This document shows positions 25,981 to 35,753 of a DNA stretch of 64,000 nt, piece after piece. This DNA comes from G963677445 sp963677445. GTDB taxonomy: Bacteria > Bacteroidota > Ignavibacteria > Ignavibacteriales > Melioribacteraceae. Every line of letters starts with the position of its first letter. Positions within the stretch are counted from its first letter, which is position 1. The notes beneath the pieces were generated by a model. The model searched no databases and was not told the origin of the DNA. It was given only the letters and a program-made list of their open reading frames with translations. The stretch lies in the NCBI GenBank assembly GCA_963677445.2, contig CAXXGF010000088.1:1-64000 (forward strand). Reading direction: 5' to 3'. The position numbers and the translations under genes are program-made.

Positions 25981-26100
25981 GATTATTCCGTAAGGAGTTA
26001 AATTCTACGCAAAATGGCAAAGTTTTAAGTTAAATGGCAGTAAAATTCCGCATTAGATTCCGGCCTTTTTGCAAAGGACGCGAAAAACCGGAATGACAAT
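25981..26100 (+). repeat. Dispersed repeat R1, best full-length copy
   Basis: GATTATTCCGTAAGGAGTTA at the left, AAAAACCGGAATGACAAT at the right, with GCATTAGATTCCGGCC inside. About 120 bp, ends nearly inverted. Directly preceded by the GCCAGTTTAT hairpin module. Confidence 0.75.
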
Positions 26101-26316
26101 CAATCAGGCATGTAATTGTGGAAAACCCAAAAGTTCCATTTGTCCCATGAGTCCCCTTGTTATCTTACTTCTGGCTTGCCAGTTTATAATTATGATTACG
26201 ATTATGATGTAAAGGAGGCAAAAAAATGGGGAGAGGAAAGTAAATATTACCAGATCGGCAATTTTTTTATAAATTTGTAGTTTGATTAATTTATATTTAT
26301 TTGACTCACAGGACTT

Positions 26317-26595
26317 ATGGAAATTATTCCTTATACAGAAGACTGGCGCGAAAAATGGGACAATTTTGTTCTGAACAGCAATACCGGCAATATGTTTCAT
26401 TTGCAGCGTTTTTTTGATTATCATCCGCCGGGAAGATTTAAATTTCATCATCTGATGTTTATTGAGAAGGGAGAGATTGCCGCTGTGCTGCCGGGCAGCT
26501 CCTTGAGGACGGAGTATATGAATCACCGATCGGCGCCAGTTATGGTTCTATCGTTACAAAAAATATTAAATTCAAAAGGGCTATGGAGCTGGTGA
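26317..26595 (+). CDS. FemAB/GNAT-like acyltransferase, N-terminal fragment
   Basis: First part of a peptidoglycan-bridge/lipid-linked FemAB-type or GNAT acyltransferase. The opening is MEIIPYTEDWREKWDNFVLNS, then NMFHLQRFFDYHPPGRFKFHHLMFIEKGEIAAVLPGS, the usual first GNAT lobe of this family. After PGSSL (about 26495-26505) the frame is lost. In the frame of the next fragment the sequence continues EDGVYESPIGASYGSIV. The last ~28 residues here are therefore artefact. Confidence 0.75.
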   Translation: MEIIPYTEDWREKWDNFVLNSNTGNMFHLQRFFDYHPPGRFKFHHLMFIEKGEIAAVLPGSSLRTEYMNHRSAPVMVLSLQKILNSKGLWSW

Positions 26596-27278
26596 CAACC
26601 CTTATCGAATATGGCAGGAAAAATGGCTGGAAAGAGTTTCTTCTTACTCCTCCTCCACTGATCTATGAAAAATATCCCAACCAGAATCTTGAATTCGCGA
26701 TGCTCTGGCAGAAATTTGAATATGACCTTCATTACATCTCAAGCGCGGTTCAGCTTTATAAAGACAAGGATATATTATCGCGGTTTTCGCCGACTATTAG
26801 GCGCAATGTAAGAAAATCGCTGAAAAATAAGGATGTCCGTGTTGAAATTAATGAGAGGTATGACCAGTTTTATCCCATACTGCTTGAGAATAAATCGCGG
26901 CATAATGTAAAACCGACTCATTCTTATGAAGACCTGATACGGTTAAATGAACTTCTGCCCGAATGCCTTAAGCTTTTTATGGTTTATTACAAAGATAAAC
27001 CGGTCGGCGGTTCGCTTATGTTTTATGTTAGCGATCATATCGGGATCTGCTTTTATAATATGCTTCTTTATGAATATCAGCATCTGAAGCCTATTCAGCG
27101 GGTCATGTATGAAGTTGTTAAATATTCCACAGAACATGGATATGAGTATGTGGATATCGGTGTATCGCAGGATACCTCGGCTGAGGATCCTATGACCCCG
27201 AGTATGAGTCTTATCGACTTCAAGGAAAAATTTGACGCGCGCACAATAATGAGGAATACGCTCAGGCTGGTTCTCTGA
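26583..27278 (+). CDS. FemAB/GNAT-like acyltransferase, C-terminal fragment
   Basis: Second part of the same protein. The open frame extends back to about 26503. Residues here include TIRRNVRKSLKNKDVRVEI, the linker helix, and the second acetyltransferase lobe (YYKDKPVGGSLMFYV, LLYEYQHLKPIQRVMYEVVKYSTEHGYEYVDIGVS). Such enzymes transfer an acyl or aminoacyl group to a cell-envelope acceptor. The stop is three bases before the glycosyltransferase gene, so this opens an envelope-glycan operon. Joined length would be about 320 residues, normal for the family. Confidence 0.78.
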   Translation: MELVTTLIEYGRKNGWKEFLLTPPPLIYEKYPNQNLEFAMLWQKFEYDLHYISSAVQLYKDKDILSRFSPTIRRNVRKSLKNKDVRVEINERYDQFYPILLENKSRHNVKPTHSYEDLIRLNELLPECLKLFMVYYKDKPVGGSLMFYVSDHIGICFYNMLLYEYQHLKPIQRVMYEVVKYSTEHGYEYVDIGVSQDTSAEDPMTPSMSLIDFKEKFDARTIMRNTLRLVL

Positions 27279-27281
27279 CAA

Positions 27282-28400
27282 ATGAAAAAAAGTGTTTTTA
27301 TCGCGTTTCTTGGAAACGCTTATGTCGATTCAAGAATTATCAATCTGTCAGATTCGCTCGAATCTGACGGATACAGTGTATCTGTAACCTGTTTTGACTG
27401 GACAGGTTGGAAAGGTGAAGGATTAAGAGGTAATTTTAATCTTTACCCCCTTAAAAAATCCTCCTTTTCACTCTTTTTTTATCTTAAGTTTGCTTTTCGT
27501 TTGATCTTTAATCTGCTTCGGTCGGGCGCCTCAATCTATTTTGCCGAGGATATCTACACCCTTCCTTTTGTTTATGTTATCGCGAAAATTAAGGGAAAAA
27601 AAGTATACTATAACAGCCGCGAACTTTACGCCTTCCTCGGGGGATTGAGGAATAAAAAGAAACTGCAGTCGGTCATTTATAAAATTGAAAAGATATTTAT
27701 CAGAAGAGCAGACCTGGTTCTTGTAACTGGTGAGATGGACGCCGATTTCATCAGGGATTTTTATAAGGTGGATAATATTGTTGTTATCAGGAATATACCG
27801 CTCTATAAAAAGGCTGCCGATAAGATTGATTACAGGAAAAAACTGAATCTTCCTGATGATTCCATCCTTCTTCTTTACCAGGGTGTTATTCTTGAAGGAA
27901 GGGGATTATCGCTGATATTTGAGGCGATGACCGCAATTAAAGAAACCGAACTAATCATTCTCGGCGACGGTCCGTTCAGGGAGCATTATTTAAAAATGGC
28001 CGAAGAAATGGGATTGAAAAACAGAATCCATCCAATGGGAATGATAGATCAGGAAGAGCTTATTAATTATACCGCCGGGGCCGATATCGGTATGGCGCTT
28101 ATTGAGAATATCAGCGTGAGTTATTATCACGCGCTGCCCAATAAACTTTTTGAATATATTATGGCTGAGCTTCCCGTGCTTTCATGCGCGCTGCCGCAGA
28201 TGAAAAAAATTGTTGAAGAATATAATACAGGGAGAAGCATAGACCTTGAGCGGGAAAATATAGTAAAGGATACATTATCAGAAATGCTCGCCGATAAAAA
28301 CCTGCTGGAAAGATACAAAAAGAACTGCCGCAAAGCTTCGGATGTTCTGAACTGGCAGGAGGAATACAAAAAAGCCAAAGAGACGCTCTTTTATGAGTAG
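27282..28400 (+). CDS. GT4-family glycosyltransferase
   Basis: 372 residues, two Rossmann-like halves (GT-B). The N-terminal half has DSRIINLSDSLESDGYSVSVTCF. The C-terminal half has LLLYQGVILEGRGLSLIFEAM, IILGDGPFREHYLKMAEEMG, IHPMGMIDQEELINYTAGADIGMALIE and the sugar-nucleotide segment ALPNKLFEYIMAELPVLS. These match group-1/family-4 glycosyltransferases, which use NDP-sugars at the cytosolic face of the inner membrane. The sugar is not predictable. It overlaps the heptosyltransferase-like gene by 8 bases. Confidence 0.85.
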   Translation: MKKSVFIAFLGNAYVDSRIINLSDSLESDGYSVSVTCFDWTGWKGEGLRGNFNLYPLKKSSFSLFFYLKFAFRLIFNLLRSGASIYFAEDIYTLPFVYVIAKIKGKKVYYNSRELYAFLGGLRNKKKLQSVIYKIEKIFIRRADLVLVTGEMDADFIRDFYKVDNIVVIRNIPLYKKAADKIDYRKKLNLPDDSILLLYQGVILEGRGLSLIFEAMTAIKETELIILGDGPFREHYLKMAEEMGLKNRIHPMGMIDQEELINYTAGADIGMALIENISVSYYHALPNKLFEYIMAELPVLSCALPQMKKIVEEYNTGRSIDLERENIVKDTLSEMLADKNLLERYKKNCRKASDVLNWQEEYKKAKETLFYE

Positions 28401-29388
28401 GAATATTCTGATATCCCGCCCCGACAGAATTGGTGATGTTGTGCTTTCCACTGCCATCCCGAGAGAAATTAAAAGGCATTTCCCCGACGCTAAAGTATCG
28501 ATGCTGTTAAGGCAGTATACAGGGGATATTTTCAGGCATAATCCTCATGTTGATAATATAATTATTATTGAAGATCTGTTGAAAGATGGATTCTGGCCGG
28601 GAGTAAAAAAGTTGAGGGAATATGGTTTTTCACACGCGTTTATGCTGCTTCCCAATAAACAGATCAACCGGCTGCTTTTTTTCGCCGGCATCAGGACGAG
28701 GATTGGATCGGGGCATAAATTTTACCAGTTTGTTACAAACTGCAAAAGTGTTCAAAGGTATAAGTATAATCCGCTTCGGCATGAGGCTGATTATTGCATG
28801 GATATGGCCAGGAAAACAGGTGTGGAACCGGAAAGTCTGAACGCTGAAATTTTTCTTTCTGATGAGGAAAAAGAGAGGGTCGCGGAAATAAGGAAAGAAA
28901 TGCTCAATGGAGGAAATAAGCTGACAGGTATTCACAGCACCTCGGGGAAATCGGCGCCAAACTGGAAGCCCGCGGTATATAAAAATTTAATTCAGGCTCT
29001 GCGGGAAAACAGAGACAATACAATTGTGGTTACAGATAATGATGTGCCTGATGAACTGGCTGATCTTGAAGGTGTTGTTTATCCTAATGTTGGGAAAAAT
29101 CTGCGAGAATCGATACTGAACTTCGCGGCTCTTGATATGCTTGTTTCGGCCAGCACAGGACCGATGCATATCGCGGCGGGACTGAAGGTGAAAACTGTCG
29201 CTCTTTTCTGCCCGATGACCGCCTGCTCTCCGAAGCTCTGGGGACCTGTGGGCAATGGGGGGAAGACAATAATTCCGGCGGATGAATTTTGCGGAACCAG
29301 GTGCCCCGGCGATCCCCATATTTGTGATTTTGAAGGGGAAGAGGGGATCAATATTGATACCGTGATTAAAAAAACAGAGGAATATTAA
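28393..29388 (+). CDS. GT9-family (heptosyltransferase-like) glycosyltransferase
   Basis: 331 residues. It has the GT9 opening ILISRPDRIGDVVLSTAIPREIKRHFPDAKVSMLLR, a middle GIHSTSGKSAPNWKP and the signature LVSASTGPMHIAAGLKVKTVALFCP ending in CGTRCPGDPHICDF. GT9 enzymes such as WaaC/WaaF add ADP-heptose to the LPS inner core; some members use other sugars. Together with KdsC it supports an LPS-containing outer membrane. Last gene of the three-gene plus-strand unit. Confidence 0.87.
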   Translation: MSRNILISRPDRIGDVVLSTAIPREIKRHFPDAKVSMLLRQYTGDIFRHNPHVDNIIIIEDLLKDGFWPGVKKLREYGFSHAFMLLPNKQINRLLFFAGIRTRIGSGHKFYQFVTNCKSVQRYKYNPLRHEADYCMDMARKTGVEPESLNAEIFLSDEEKERVAEIRKEMLNGGNKLTGIHSTSGKSAPNWKPAVYKNLIQALRENRDNTIVVTDNDVPDELADLEGVVYPNVGKNLRESILNFAALDMLVSASTGPMHIAAGLKVKTVALFCPMTACSPKLWGPVGNGGKTIIPADEFCGTRCPGDPHICDFEGEEGINIDTVIKKTEEY

Positions 29389-29581
29389 ATCGTTCCATTT
29401 TTTGATAAACTGCCCGGCAGAATTACGGGGGTAAAAAAGATTAATGGGATAATTTGAGAAAATATAAATACCCGTGTCATCTTTTAATTATCAATTGTCC
29501 ATTATCAATTAAGTAACTCTTCATTTCCGGTTTTGCTGCCTGGGGATTCTCAAATCAATTCATAATTCACCATTCACAATT

Positions 29582-31267
29582 CTAAAGGTATGCCCGGCGG
29601 AGTTTTTCGCGGCCAAGTTTTTCGACCAGCTCAAATTCATTCTCATTGATCTTTTCCACATCGCCGTAATAGTTGTTCTCGGAGCTGTCCTTCTGCGAAA
29701 AGCTGCTGACATTATCGGCCGAAAGCACCGCGAGGCGGCTGACCACAATATTATGCCCCGTTTTCATATCCACCACCCCCTCGATGAGGTAAGGACCCAT
29801 AGACATAGTATGCTCGGCGTAAATGTTATACACTTTCGGGAAGAGCACAGCCTCAAATGTGCCGGTAAGGTCCTCCAGCGAAAGGAACTTCATAATATCT
29901 CCCTTGCGGGTTTTTATCCTCTTGGAGGTCATATACCAGCCGATCATTTTGATCTTTTTATTGTCATATTTTTCCATCTCAGCCGCTTTAGTTATATCCT
30001 TTCTTTTAATCGCTTTCCCGAAAAACTCCAGGGGATGGCGGCTCACCATATAATCGAAAGTTTCATATTCTATGGCGCATATTTCAGCGTCGCCATACTG
30101 CCGGTCTGTTCTCACCTGCCGTTCAAGGTAGAAGGTCTCATCGGCGAAAAGATCATTGTAACTCTCATCAAGCAGACGCCGGCGGCGCGTGTAAATATCG
30201 AGCAGACGCATAAGGGTGGGACGCGTTTCACCGAAACAGTCCATGGCGCCGCATTTTATCAGCAGGGCCGTTTCCTCATAACCGGAGCGCATCCTTACAA
30301 TAAAATCGGCGAGGGAAAGATAACGCCCGTTCCTTCTCCTTTCGGCGATCAGACCCTTAGCTGTGTTGCGGGGCAGGTGTTTCACCGCCATCAGTCCTAT
30401 TCTTATCTCTTTACCTTTTCCATGGTATTCATATTTGCTGTTGTTCACACATGGAAGAAGAACATCGAGCCCCAGCCTTTTTGACTCCTGGATATAGACA
30501 GCGGGGGAATAATAGCCCCCCTGGTTGCTCAGCACACTTGCCATAAACTCGGCCGGGTAATGAACCTTGAGATATGCCACCTGGAAAGAGAGCAGCGCGA
30601 AGGAGGCGCTATGGGCCTTGCAGAAAGCGTAACCGGCGAATGACTCTATCTGTCGCCAGAGCTCTTCACTTATTTTTTCGGTAAGTCCCCGCGAAGCGCA
30701 TGATGAAAAAAAACGCTCCGAAAGCTGCCGCATAGCGTTATGCGAACGCATTTTTCCGCTCATGGCGCGGCGCAGAAGATCGGCTTCCTCCAGTGTGAGT
30801 CCCGCTATATGATGCGCCACCTTTATCACATCCTCCTGGTATATCATCACCCCGTATGTTTCACCGAGGTATTCTTCCATTTCAGGAACAAGATATTTAC
30901 GGCGGGCCGGGTCGCGGTGGCGTTCTATGAATTCCTGCATCATGCCGCTTTCGGCCACACCGGGGCGGATAACCGAACTGGCGGCCGTGAGCATCTCGAA
31001 GGTGTCGCAGTCGAGCCGCTTCAGCAGCGAACGCATCCCGGGGGATTCTATATAAAAACAGCCGATAGTGCGCCCTTCACGCATCATTTTTTTTGTGCCC
31101 TCATCCTCAAAGAGCATCTGGTAATCATATATATCAAACCCTACTCCCCCCGATTTCCGCGGGAGAGGGGCCCGTATTTCCGGCATCGCTCCCTTTCCCG
31201 GGGGGAGCCGGTAATTTTTCATATCTATTATAGGGTCGCTCGTTTTTATATAGCCAATAGTGAACAA
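29582..31267 (-). pseudogene. DnaE2-like DNA polymerase III alpha, C-terminal half only
   Basis: 561 residues matching the second half of error-prone DnaE-type polymerase alpha. It has GRTIGCFYIESPGMRSLLKRL, SSVIRPGVAESGMMQEFIERH, YGVMIYQEDVIKVAHHIAGL, EEADLLRRAMSGK and the fingers/helix-hairpin-helix region FAGYAFCKAHSASFALLSFQVAYLKVHYPAEFMASVLS. An OB-fold with LSLEDLTGTFEAVLFP follows near the end. The PHP domain and the palm with the catalytic Asp residues are missing; family members are about 1000 residues. A stop lies just upstream (31298-31300), and the sequence beyond belongs to other genes, so the first half is not merely shifted. It looks richer in G+C than its neighbours. Probably a truncated remnant; a separately encoded N-terminal half elsewhere cannot be excluded. 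Confidence 0.85.
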
Positions 31268-31377
31268 ATGTACACTATAAATATATAATTTTGCCCTTTA
31301 AATGCAAGCGTTGACGCCCGAATTAAAAAGCGTGACATCTGATGAAAGAAGGGTGAGTTTTACAAACAAATTTATTA

Positions 31378-31403
31378 TTCCGGAAGGGCTGTCCCTTCCG
31401 GAA
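31378..31403 (-). terminator. 3' hairpin after the 928-aa T9SS gene
   Basis: Perfect 11-bp stem TTCCGGAAGGG/CCCTTCCGGAA with a CTGT loop, 16 bases past the stop. Very similar arms to the hairpin after gpmI. Confidence 0.55.
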
Positions 31404-31419
31404 TTGTAGGAAAATAACG

Positions 31420-34206
31420 CTACTTTAAAAGCACAAGTTTTTTAGTCTCGGAAAATATAGTTTTGCTTTGTCCCGGTTTATTTACAATCATTCTGTAAAA
31501 GTAAACTCCGCTTGCAAGCCGGGAGCCGTCAAACCGGGTGTTATGATATCCGGAGTTTTTGTAATCATCAATAAGGGTTGCCGCTTCCGCCCCGAGAATA
31601 TCATAAACTTTTATTGTCACTTTGCAATCCTCAGGTAAATAATAACTGATTTTTGTAAATGGATTGAAAGGATTGGGATAATTCTGATTTAACTCAAAAG
31701 AAGCTGGAATTTTTTCACCGGTAAACATTCTTTCTGTTAACGCCGATTTCTTTATAGATATATCATCTCTTTGAATATTCCCGATAAAACAATTCATTGA
31801 ATCTGAGCAGGTAATATTCAGGCTAAGATAATATTCCCCGGGTGTGAGGCCGGCGCAATCTATAGAGTAACCAACATGGTTATGCATTGATGTATTTTCG
31901 GAAGTATATGTTACCGGATCAAATGAGCCGACAATTTCATTTGTGGATGCATTTATCAATCGGCATGATGAAGTTATACAAAAATCCTCACCTAATATTT
32001 GTGCGGCATTGCTATCATTTGTTACATAATAGTAATTCGAGAATATAAGCTCACTTTCATTCCCCAACGGAAAGTTTTCTGTTCTCAATACGCCTGAAAA
32101 ATCGGTATAACTATTTATTGACATTGTATCGGAAATTGACAAAAATTCAACGTTATTATTATCAACAAATACATCCCCAACATTAAAAATAAACTCAATA
32201 TCATCTTTTACGAGCGAACCTGTCCGGCCATAACTGATGGAAATATTATCCGCGCTGCTATTTTTCCCTACTTGTCGGGTTGAAAAATCATTCCCACACT
32301 CGCGGAACAAATATGGAGCTGAAGTGGAATTATCAAAAACCAGCGCCCGCATTTCGGCAAAGTTGTATCCATTAGTTACCAGAGGCATTATGCCGCTATG
32401 GTCGAGGGAATATATTGTGCTATATGAACCATTTTCTGCTCTTTTGACATATTTTGAAAATTGTCCATTATTATGACTATAAGCTAAAATAGTTCCATGG
32501 CTATATGGGCTGGTTGAATTTGTGAATGAGTTATTATTCGTAAAATCTACATCATCGCCAAAACTATTCCACACCTGTGGCCAGTTGCTGGCATAAGCCC
32601 CATATCCAACCCGGGCAACCGCCGCTTTCCTTGTTGCAACAGCGCCGGAATTTTTTGAATTGCTCTTCTCTATATAAGGCGTTTTGCTTCCTGTCCAGCT
32701 TACCATAACTTCAAAAGTATTATTGTCTGTCTTATAACAGCTTATTGAAGGATAACGGTTATAATTATTTCCTGAACCGCTGGAAAGGTTTCTGTAGCTG
32801 CAAAAACGAACTTCTCCGCTATTTTTGGGATCACAATGAAGATATTCTATTGTGGTAATTCCCTGTTGTAACGCTATGCTGTGTTCTTCATCCAAATTTG
32901 ATGCTATTGCCCAGGCTGTTGTATTTGAACTGGTATAAGGAACGTCAACGGCGGCTCCTCTCCATACCCAGTTTCCATTAAGCCATTGTTTTATTCTGTA
33001 TTGAAGGGAACTTTCCAAGGCGGGTTTAAAGAGAATTACCTGTTTATTCGCGCCCATTGAAATTACTGGCTTCGCGTTGCCGAAATAACCTGCCGTATCA
33101 CATATCTCTACCTGCTCATGTGATAATGATGAGTGATCATACAAAATAGTTGTATATCCAAGATATAATTTATTATTTTCAACAAATTCATATACTATAT
33201 AAGCGCGGTAATGATATTCATCAAAACAAACTGAAGGATTTTTCGCGCCGCTTTTAATCTTTGAAATTATATTCAGATGATTATGCACACCATTTGATGT
33301 CTCCATCCATACGCAGCTATCAGATTCATAAACCAATATTTGAATCAGTTCGTCCCCGGTGTAACCCGATACATAAGTTCTCTGCGAAGGACTGCCATAA
33401 CCTTCTTCTTGGTTGGAAACATATTCTCCCTTTAGATTTGCTTTTACAACCGCACTTCCATCACGGAAAGTAACGGGAGTTTCAAGTGAAGTGGAATCCT
33501 CAAATTCTGCTGTCGGATTATTGCCATTATAGGTTGAAGTCCAATTCTGGAAAATGAATTTTCTGCTCTCACCATGCACACTAATCATTTGATCTTCATA
33601 ATTCATAACGGTATAATATGTATTGCCTGGGATATTATGATCCATATCCAGGAAAACACCATTGTATTTGCTCCCATGATTGTAGTGTGTGCTCGCGTCT
33701 GGAGAAAAAGGCGATGTCCGGTAGTGAGGATGAGCGCTCATCCCTCTGTTTCTTTTCTGGTTATTGTAAGAGCCATCTTCATAATCAACAAACCAGGGAT
33801 CGCGAAATCGTATCAATCCTCCTGTCGCGTCTGTTCCCTCCAGGCTGTTTTGGATTATTATACCGGTGTGGGTTTCTTCAAAATGTGAAGTCAGATCATC
33901 AGTAAATGCGTTTATTTGAAATGATTGAAAATTGACGACATTATTTGTTGATTCATTCCAATTATTGTACTTTTCATTGGAGTAAATATTCTGATCACCC
34001 AAAATAGTCTGGGTTGAACCAATTTGAAAACTAAAACTGGTTCCAGGGAAAAAAAAATTACTCCATTGAGTTCCGCTCCATTTTTGGAGAGTACCAATCT
34101 GAATTTGACTACTATTTACCTGATCAATGACAACAGTTTTAGTTTGTGATGAGATATTAAATGATAAAAATAATAACATCATGATCAAATAAAGTAATTT
34201 TTGCAT
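31420..34206 (-). CDS. Large secreted T9SS protein (complete member of the cassette array)
   Basis: 928 residues with signal peptide (MQKLLYLIMMLLFLSFNISSQ). It has an N-terminal module (~20-160) with variable sequence followed by the invariant block HTGIIIQNSLEGTDATGGLI, then RFRDPWFVDYEDGSY. A long beta-rich middle, probably a propeller-like or lectin-like fold, has segments such as NPSVCFDEYHYRAYIVYEF and YPSISCYKTDNNTFEVMVSW. The C-terminal Type IX sorting domain has NQNYPNPFNPFTKISYYL and GVYFYRMIV. The function is not recognised, but the architecture is that of a surface-exposed protein. It is preceded by a propeller lipoprotein gene 47 bases upstream. Two shortened copies of its first 145-166 codons lie farther upstream at 35754 and 37732. 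Confidence 0.85.
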   Translation of the reverse strand: MQKLLYLIMMLLFLSFNISSQTKTVVIDQVNSSQIQIGTLQKWSGTQWSNFFFPGTSFSFQIGSTQTILGDQNIYSNEKYNNWNESTNNVVNFQSFQINAFTDDLTSHFEETHTGIIIQNSLEGTDATGGLIRFRDPWFVDYEDGSYNNQKRNRGMSAHPHYRTSPFSPDASTHYNHGSKYNGVFLDMDHNIPGNTYYTVMNYEDQMISVHGESRKFIFQNWTSTYNGNNPTAEFEDSTSLETPVTFRDGSAVVKANLKGEYVSNQEEGYGSPSQRTYVSGYTGDELIQILVYESDSCVWMETSNGVHNHLNIISKIKSGAKNPSVCFDEYHYRAYIVYEFVENNKLYLGYTTILYDHSSLSHEQVEICDTAGYFGNAKPVISMGANKQVILFKPALESSLQYRIKQWLNGNWVWRGAAVDVPYTSSNTTAWAIASNLDEEHSIALQQGITTIEYLHCDPKNSGEVRFCSYRNLSSGSGNNYNRYPSISCYKTDNNTFEVMVSWTGSKTPYIEKSNSKNSGAVATRKAAVARVGYGAYASNWPQVWNSFGDDVDFTNNNSFTNSTSPYSHGTILAYSHNNGQFSKYVKRAENGSYSTIYSLDHSGIMPLVTNGYNFAEMRALVFDNSTSAPYLFRECGNDFSTRQVGKNSSADNISISYGRTGSLVKDDIEFIFNVGDVFVDNNNVEFLSISDTMSINSYTDFSGVLRTENFPLGNESELIFSNYYYVTNDSNAAQILGEDFCITSSCRLINASTNEIVGSFDPVTYTSENTSMHNHVGYSIDCAGLTPGEYYLSLNITCSDSMNCFIGNIQRDDISIKKSALTERMFTGEKIPASFELNQNYPNPFNPFTKISYYLPEDCKVTIKVYDILGAEAATLIDDYKNSGYHNTRFDGSRLASGVYFYRMIVNKPGQSKTIFSETKKLVLLK

Positions 34207-34253
34207 GACAAACCTCCTTAAGAAATAGTGTTTTATTTATAATAGTGAAGCAT

Positions 34254-35606
34254 CTATCTAAGCCCCGCTAATAATAGAGCCTTTGATGATTCGTAACCTA
34301 CTGCTACTATTAAATTATTTTTGATATCAATGGAATAATAAGAGCCGTAAAACTGCCCTGTAATATTTTGATAACTTTTCCAGGACGAACCATTAAAATG
34401 CAAAAATTCTCCAAATGCACCCGCTACAAACAAATCATTAATTTCATTTGCTCTTATTTTATCAACATGATATTCCGTTATAATATCTTCTGAATTATCA
34501 TCCCATATATTATCAGTTAGCTTCTTTTTTTGATATATTCCGGATCCGACAACATAATACTTTCTCTCAAACTTGAACCATACGCTGCTAAGGGTCCAAT
34601 CTATGCCGTTTTTGTTTATCTTTTGTACTGAGTTATTTTGAATAATTAATACTTCTTTTTCATAGCTTTGTAAAATATTCGAAGCAACAGCCAGAATTTC
34701 CCATTGCCCCGTTTTTTCATTGTAATCACCCCAGATATCATTTATGTTCAGCTCTGTGCCGCTTTCCAGTTTTTGCCAGTTTACACCATCATAGTGATGT
34801 AAATTTCCAGAATTACCGACTGTATAAATATTATCACTGCCGCTTCCCCAAATTTTATTTATCGCCCCAGTCAAAATAGAGTTTATGCTACAGTCAATTT
34901 GTACAGAATCACCATTAAACCAACCTATTGCGCCTCCATTTGTAAGAACAATATTTTTTTCATCGAAGGCCCAAATTGCTTTTAAGCCTGGATAATCTAC
35001 AGCGCTGCATTCACTGTGGAAATATATTTGCTGTAAATTCCATTTAATCCCATCCCAATGGACAGCGTTAAAGGTTGAATACCCGCGACTGCTTGAATCA
35101 CCAATTGTTATTTTTCCAACAGCCCAGATGTTATTTTTATCTATTATCGCGCAATCGTATAGAGCGCAGCTTCCATATTCACCTCCAAAAGTAAGCATAT
35201 CGAAAGTGAAATCATGGCTTGTGGTATCCATGGTTGTCACAAAAAGTTTGTTTGAAGGAGAGTGCAGGCTATCCGTATTGGTAAACCATGCCATAAAACT
35301 ATAACCCTGGCCTGGAAAAAGTGAATCAATATAAAAAAGGGTGTCATCTGTAGTTAAGGAAAACTGAAATGAAAGAGAATCACCGGATGGATTATACTGT
35401 CTTAAAATAAGCTCCGCGGGAAATTCAATATCTTCCGAAGTTAGTTTCAGCCACGCTTCGGTGCAGTGGGCGTCATCCTCAGCCAGCCCCAGGGAGGGTA
35501 TAACAACCGGGTCGGGCGGGTCTTCTTTATCAGGGGGTTCGGTGGTTGTACAGCTAAAAATAAAAAGCGTCAAAAATAAAGAAATAAAAAAACTCGCTAT
35601 CCTCAT
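34254..35606 (-). CDS. Propeller lipoprotein, array copy A
   Basis: 450 residues. Lipoprotein signal MRIASFFISLFLTLFIFSC (lipobox Cys19), then a Pro/Asp-rich spacer (TTTEPPDKEDPPDPVV), a fibronectin-like domain (~40-130) and a beta propeller built from repeats of the form [IN]-x-I-W-x-V-G ... H-[YFW]-[DN]-G-x-x-W. Examples are NNIWAVGKITIGDSS, AVHWDGIKWNLQ, NKIWGSGSDNIYTVGNSG and HHYDGVNWQKLESGT. It probably sits on the cell surface or periplasmic face. It is directly upstream of the complete T9SS gene, so the two likely form one transcript. Copies B and C are near-identical in the first ~150 residues and differ later in blocks. Confidence 0.8.
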   Translation of the reverse strand: MRIASFFISLFLTLFIFSCTTTEPPDKEDPPDPVVIPSLGLAEDDAHCTEAWLKLTSEDIEFPAELILRQYNPSGDSLSFQFSLTTDDTLFYIDSLFPGQGYSFMAWFTNTDSLHSPSNKLFVTTMDTTSHDFTFDMLTFGGEYGSCALYDCAIIDKNNIWAVGKITIGDSSSRGYSTFNAVHWDGIKWNLQQIYFHSECSAVDYPGLKAIWAFDEKNIVLTNGGAIGWFNGDSVQIDCSINSILTGAINKIWGSGSDNIYTVGNSGNLHHYDGVNWQKLESGTELNINDIWGDYNEKTGQWEILAVASNILQSYEKEVLIIQNNSVQKINKNGIDWTLSSVWFKFERKYYVVGSGIYQKKKLTDNIWDDNSEDIITEYHVDKIRANEINDLFVAGAFGEFLHFNGSSWKSYQNITGQFYGSYYSIDIKNNLIVAVGYESSKALLLAGLR

Positions 35607-35753
35607 ATTACTCCTCTTGCTTTTGCTAACTTGAAAATAAGAAAAAATGATGTTATTGTCTATGGTAAAATTAGGGAAGAAGCAGCGCTTAAAACTCAGC
35701 TTAGAAAATATAGGCTCATGCCCCTGTTTCTTAGCTGGCCGTCATATGACTCA

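Larger units (their letters stand above)
25358..26316. other. Intergenic region with several repeat modules
   Basis: No gene. It contains R1 copies at 25538-25578 and 25981-26100, and the AATGAACAATGAACAATTAA motif (25590-25611). It also has a run of period-8 CAC-type units (CACTAAAT CACCGAAA CACCAAAT at 25675-25698), an ATCGAAATCC/ATCGAAGTCG stretch near 25893-25928, and two CTGGCTTGCCAG-type hairpin pieces (25961-25980, 26169-26187). A TAAATTTG box at 26270-26277 may drive the gene at 26317. Confidence 0.5.

Noticed and set aside
29753..30484. 243-codon plus-strand frame opposite the DnaE fragment
   Set aside because: Antisense shadow of a strongly matching polymerase frame; no signal peptide or family features.
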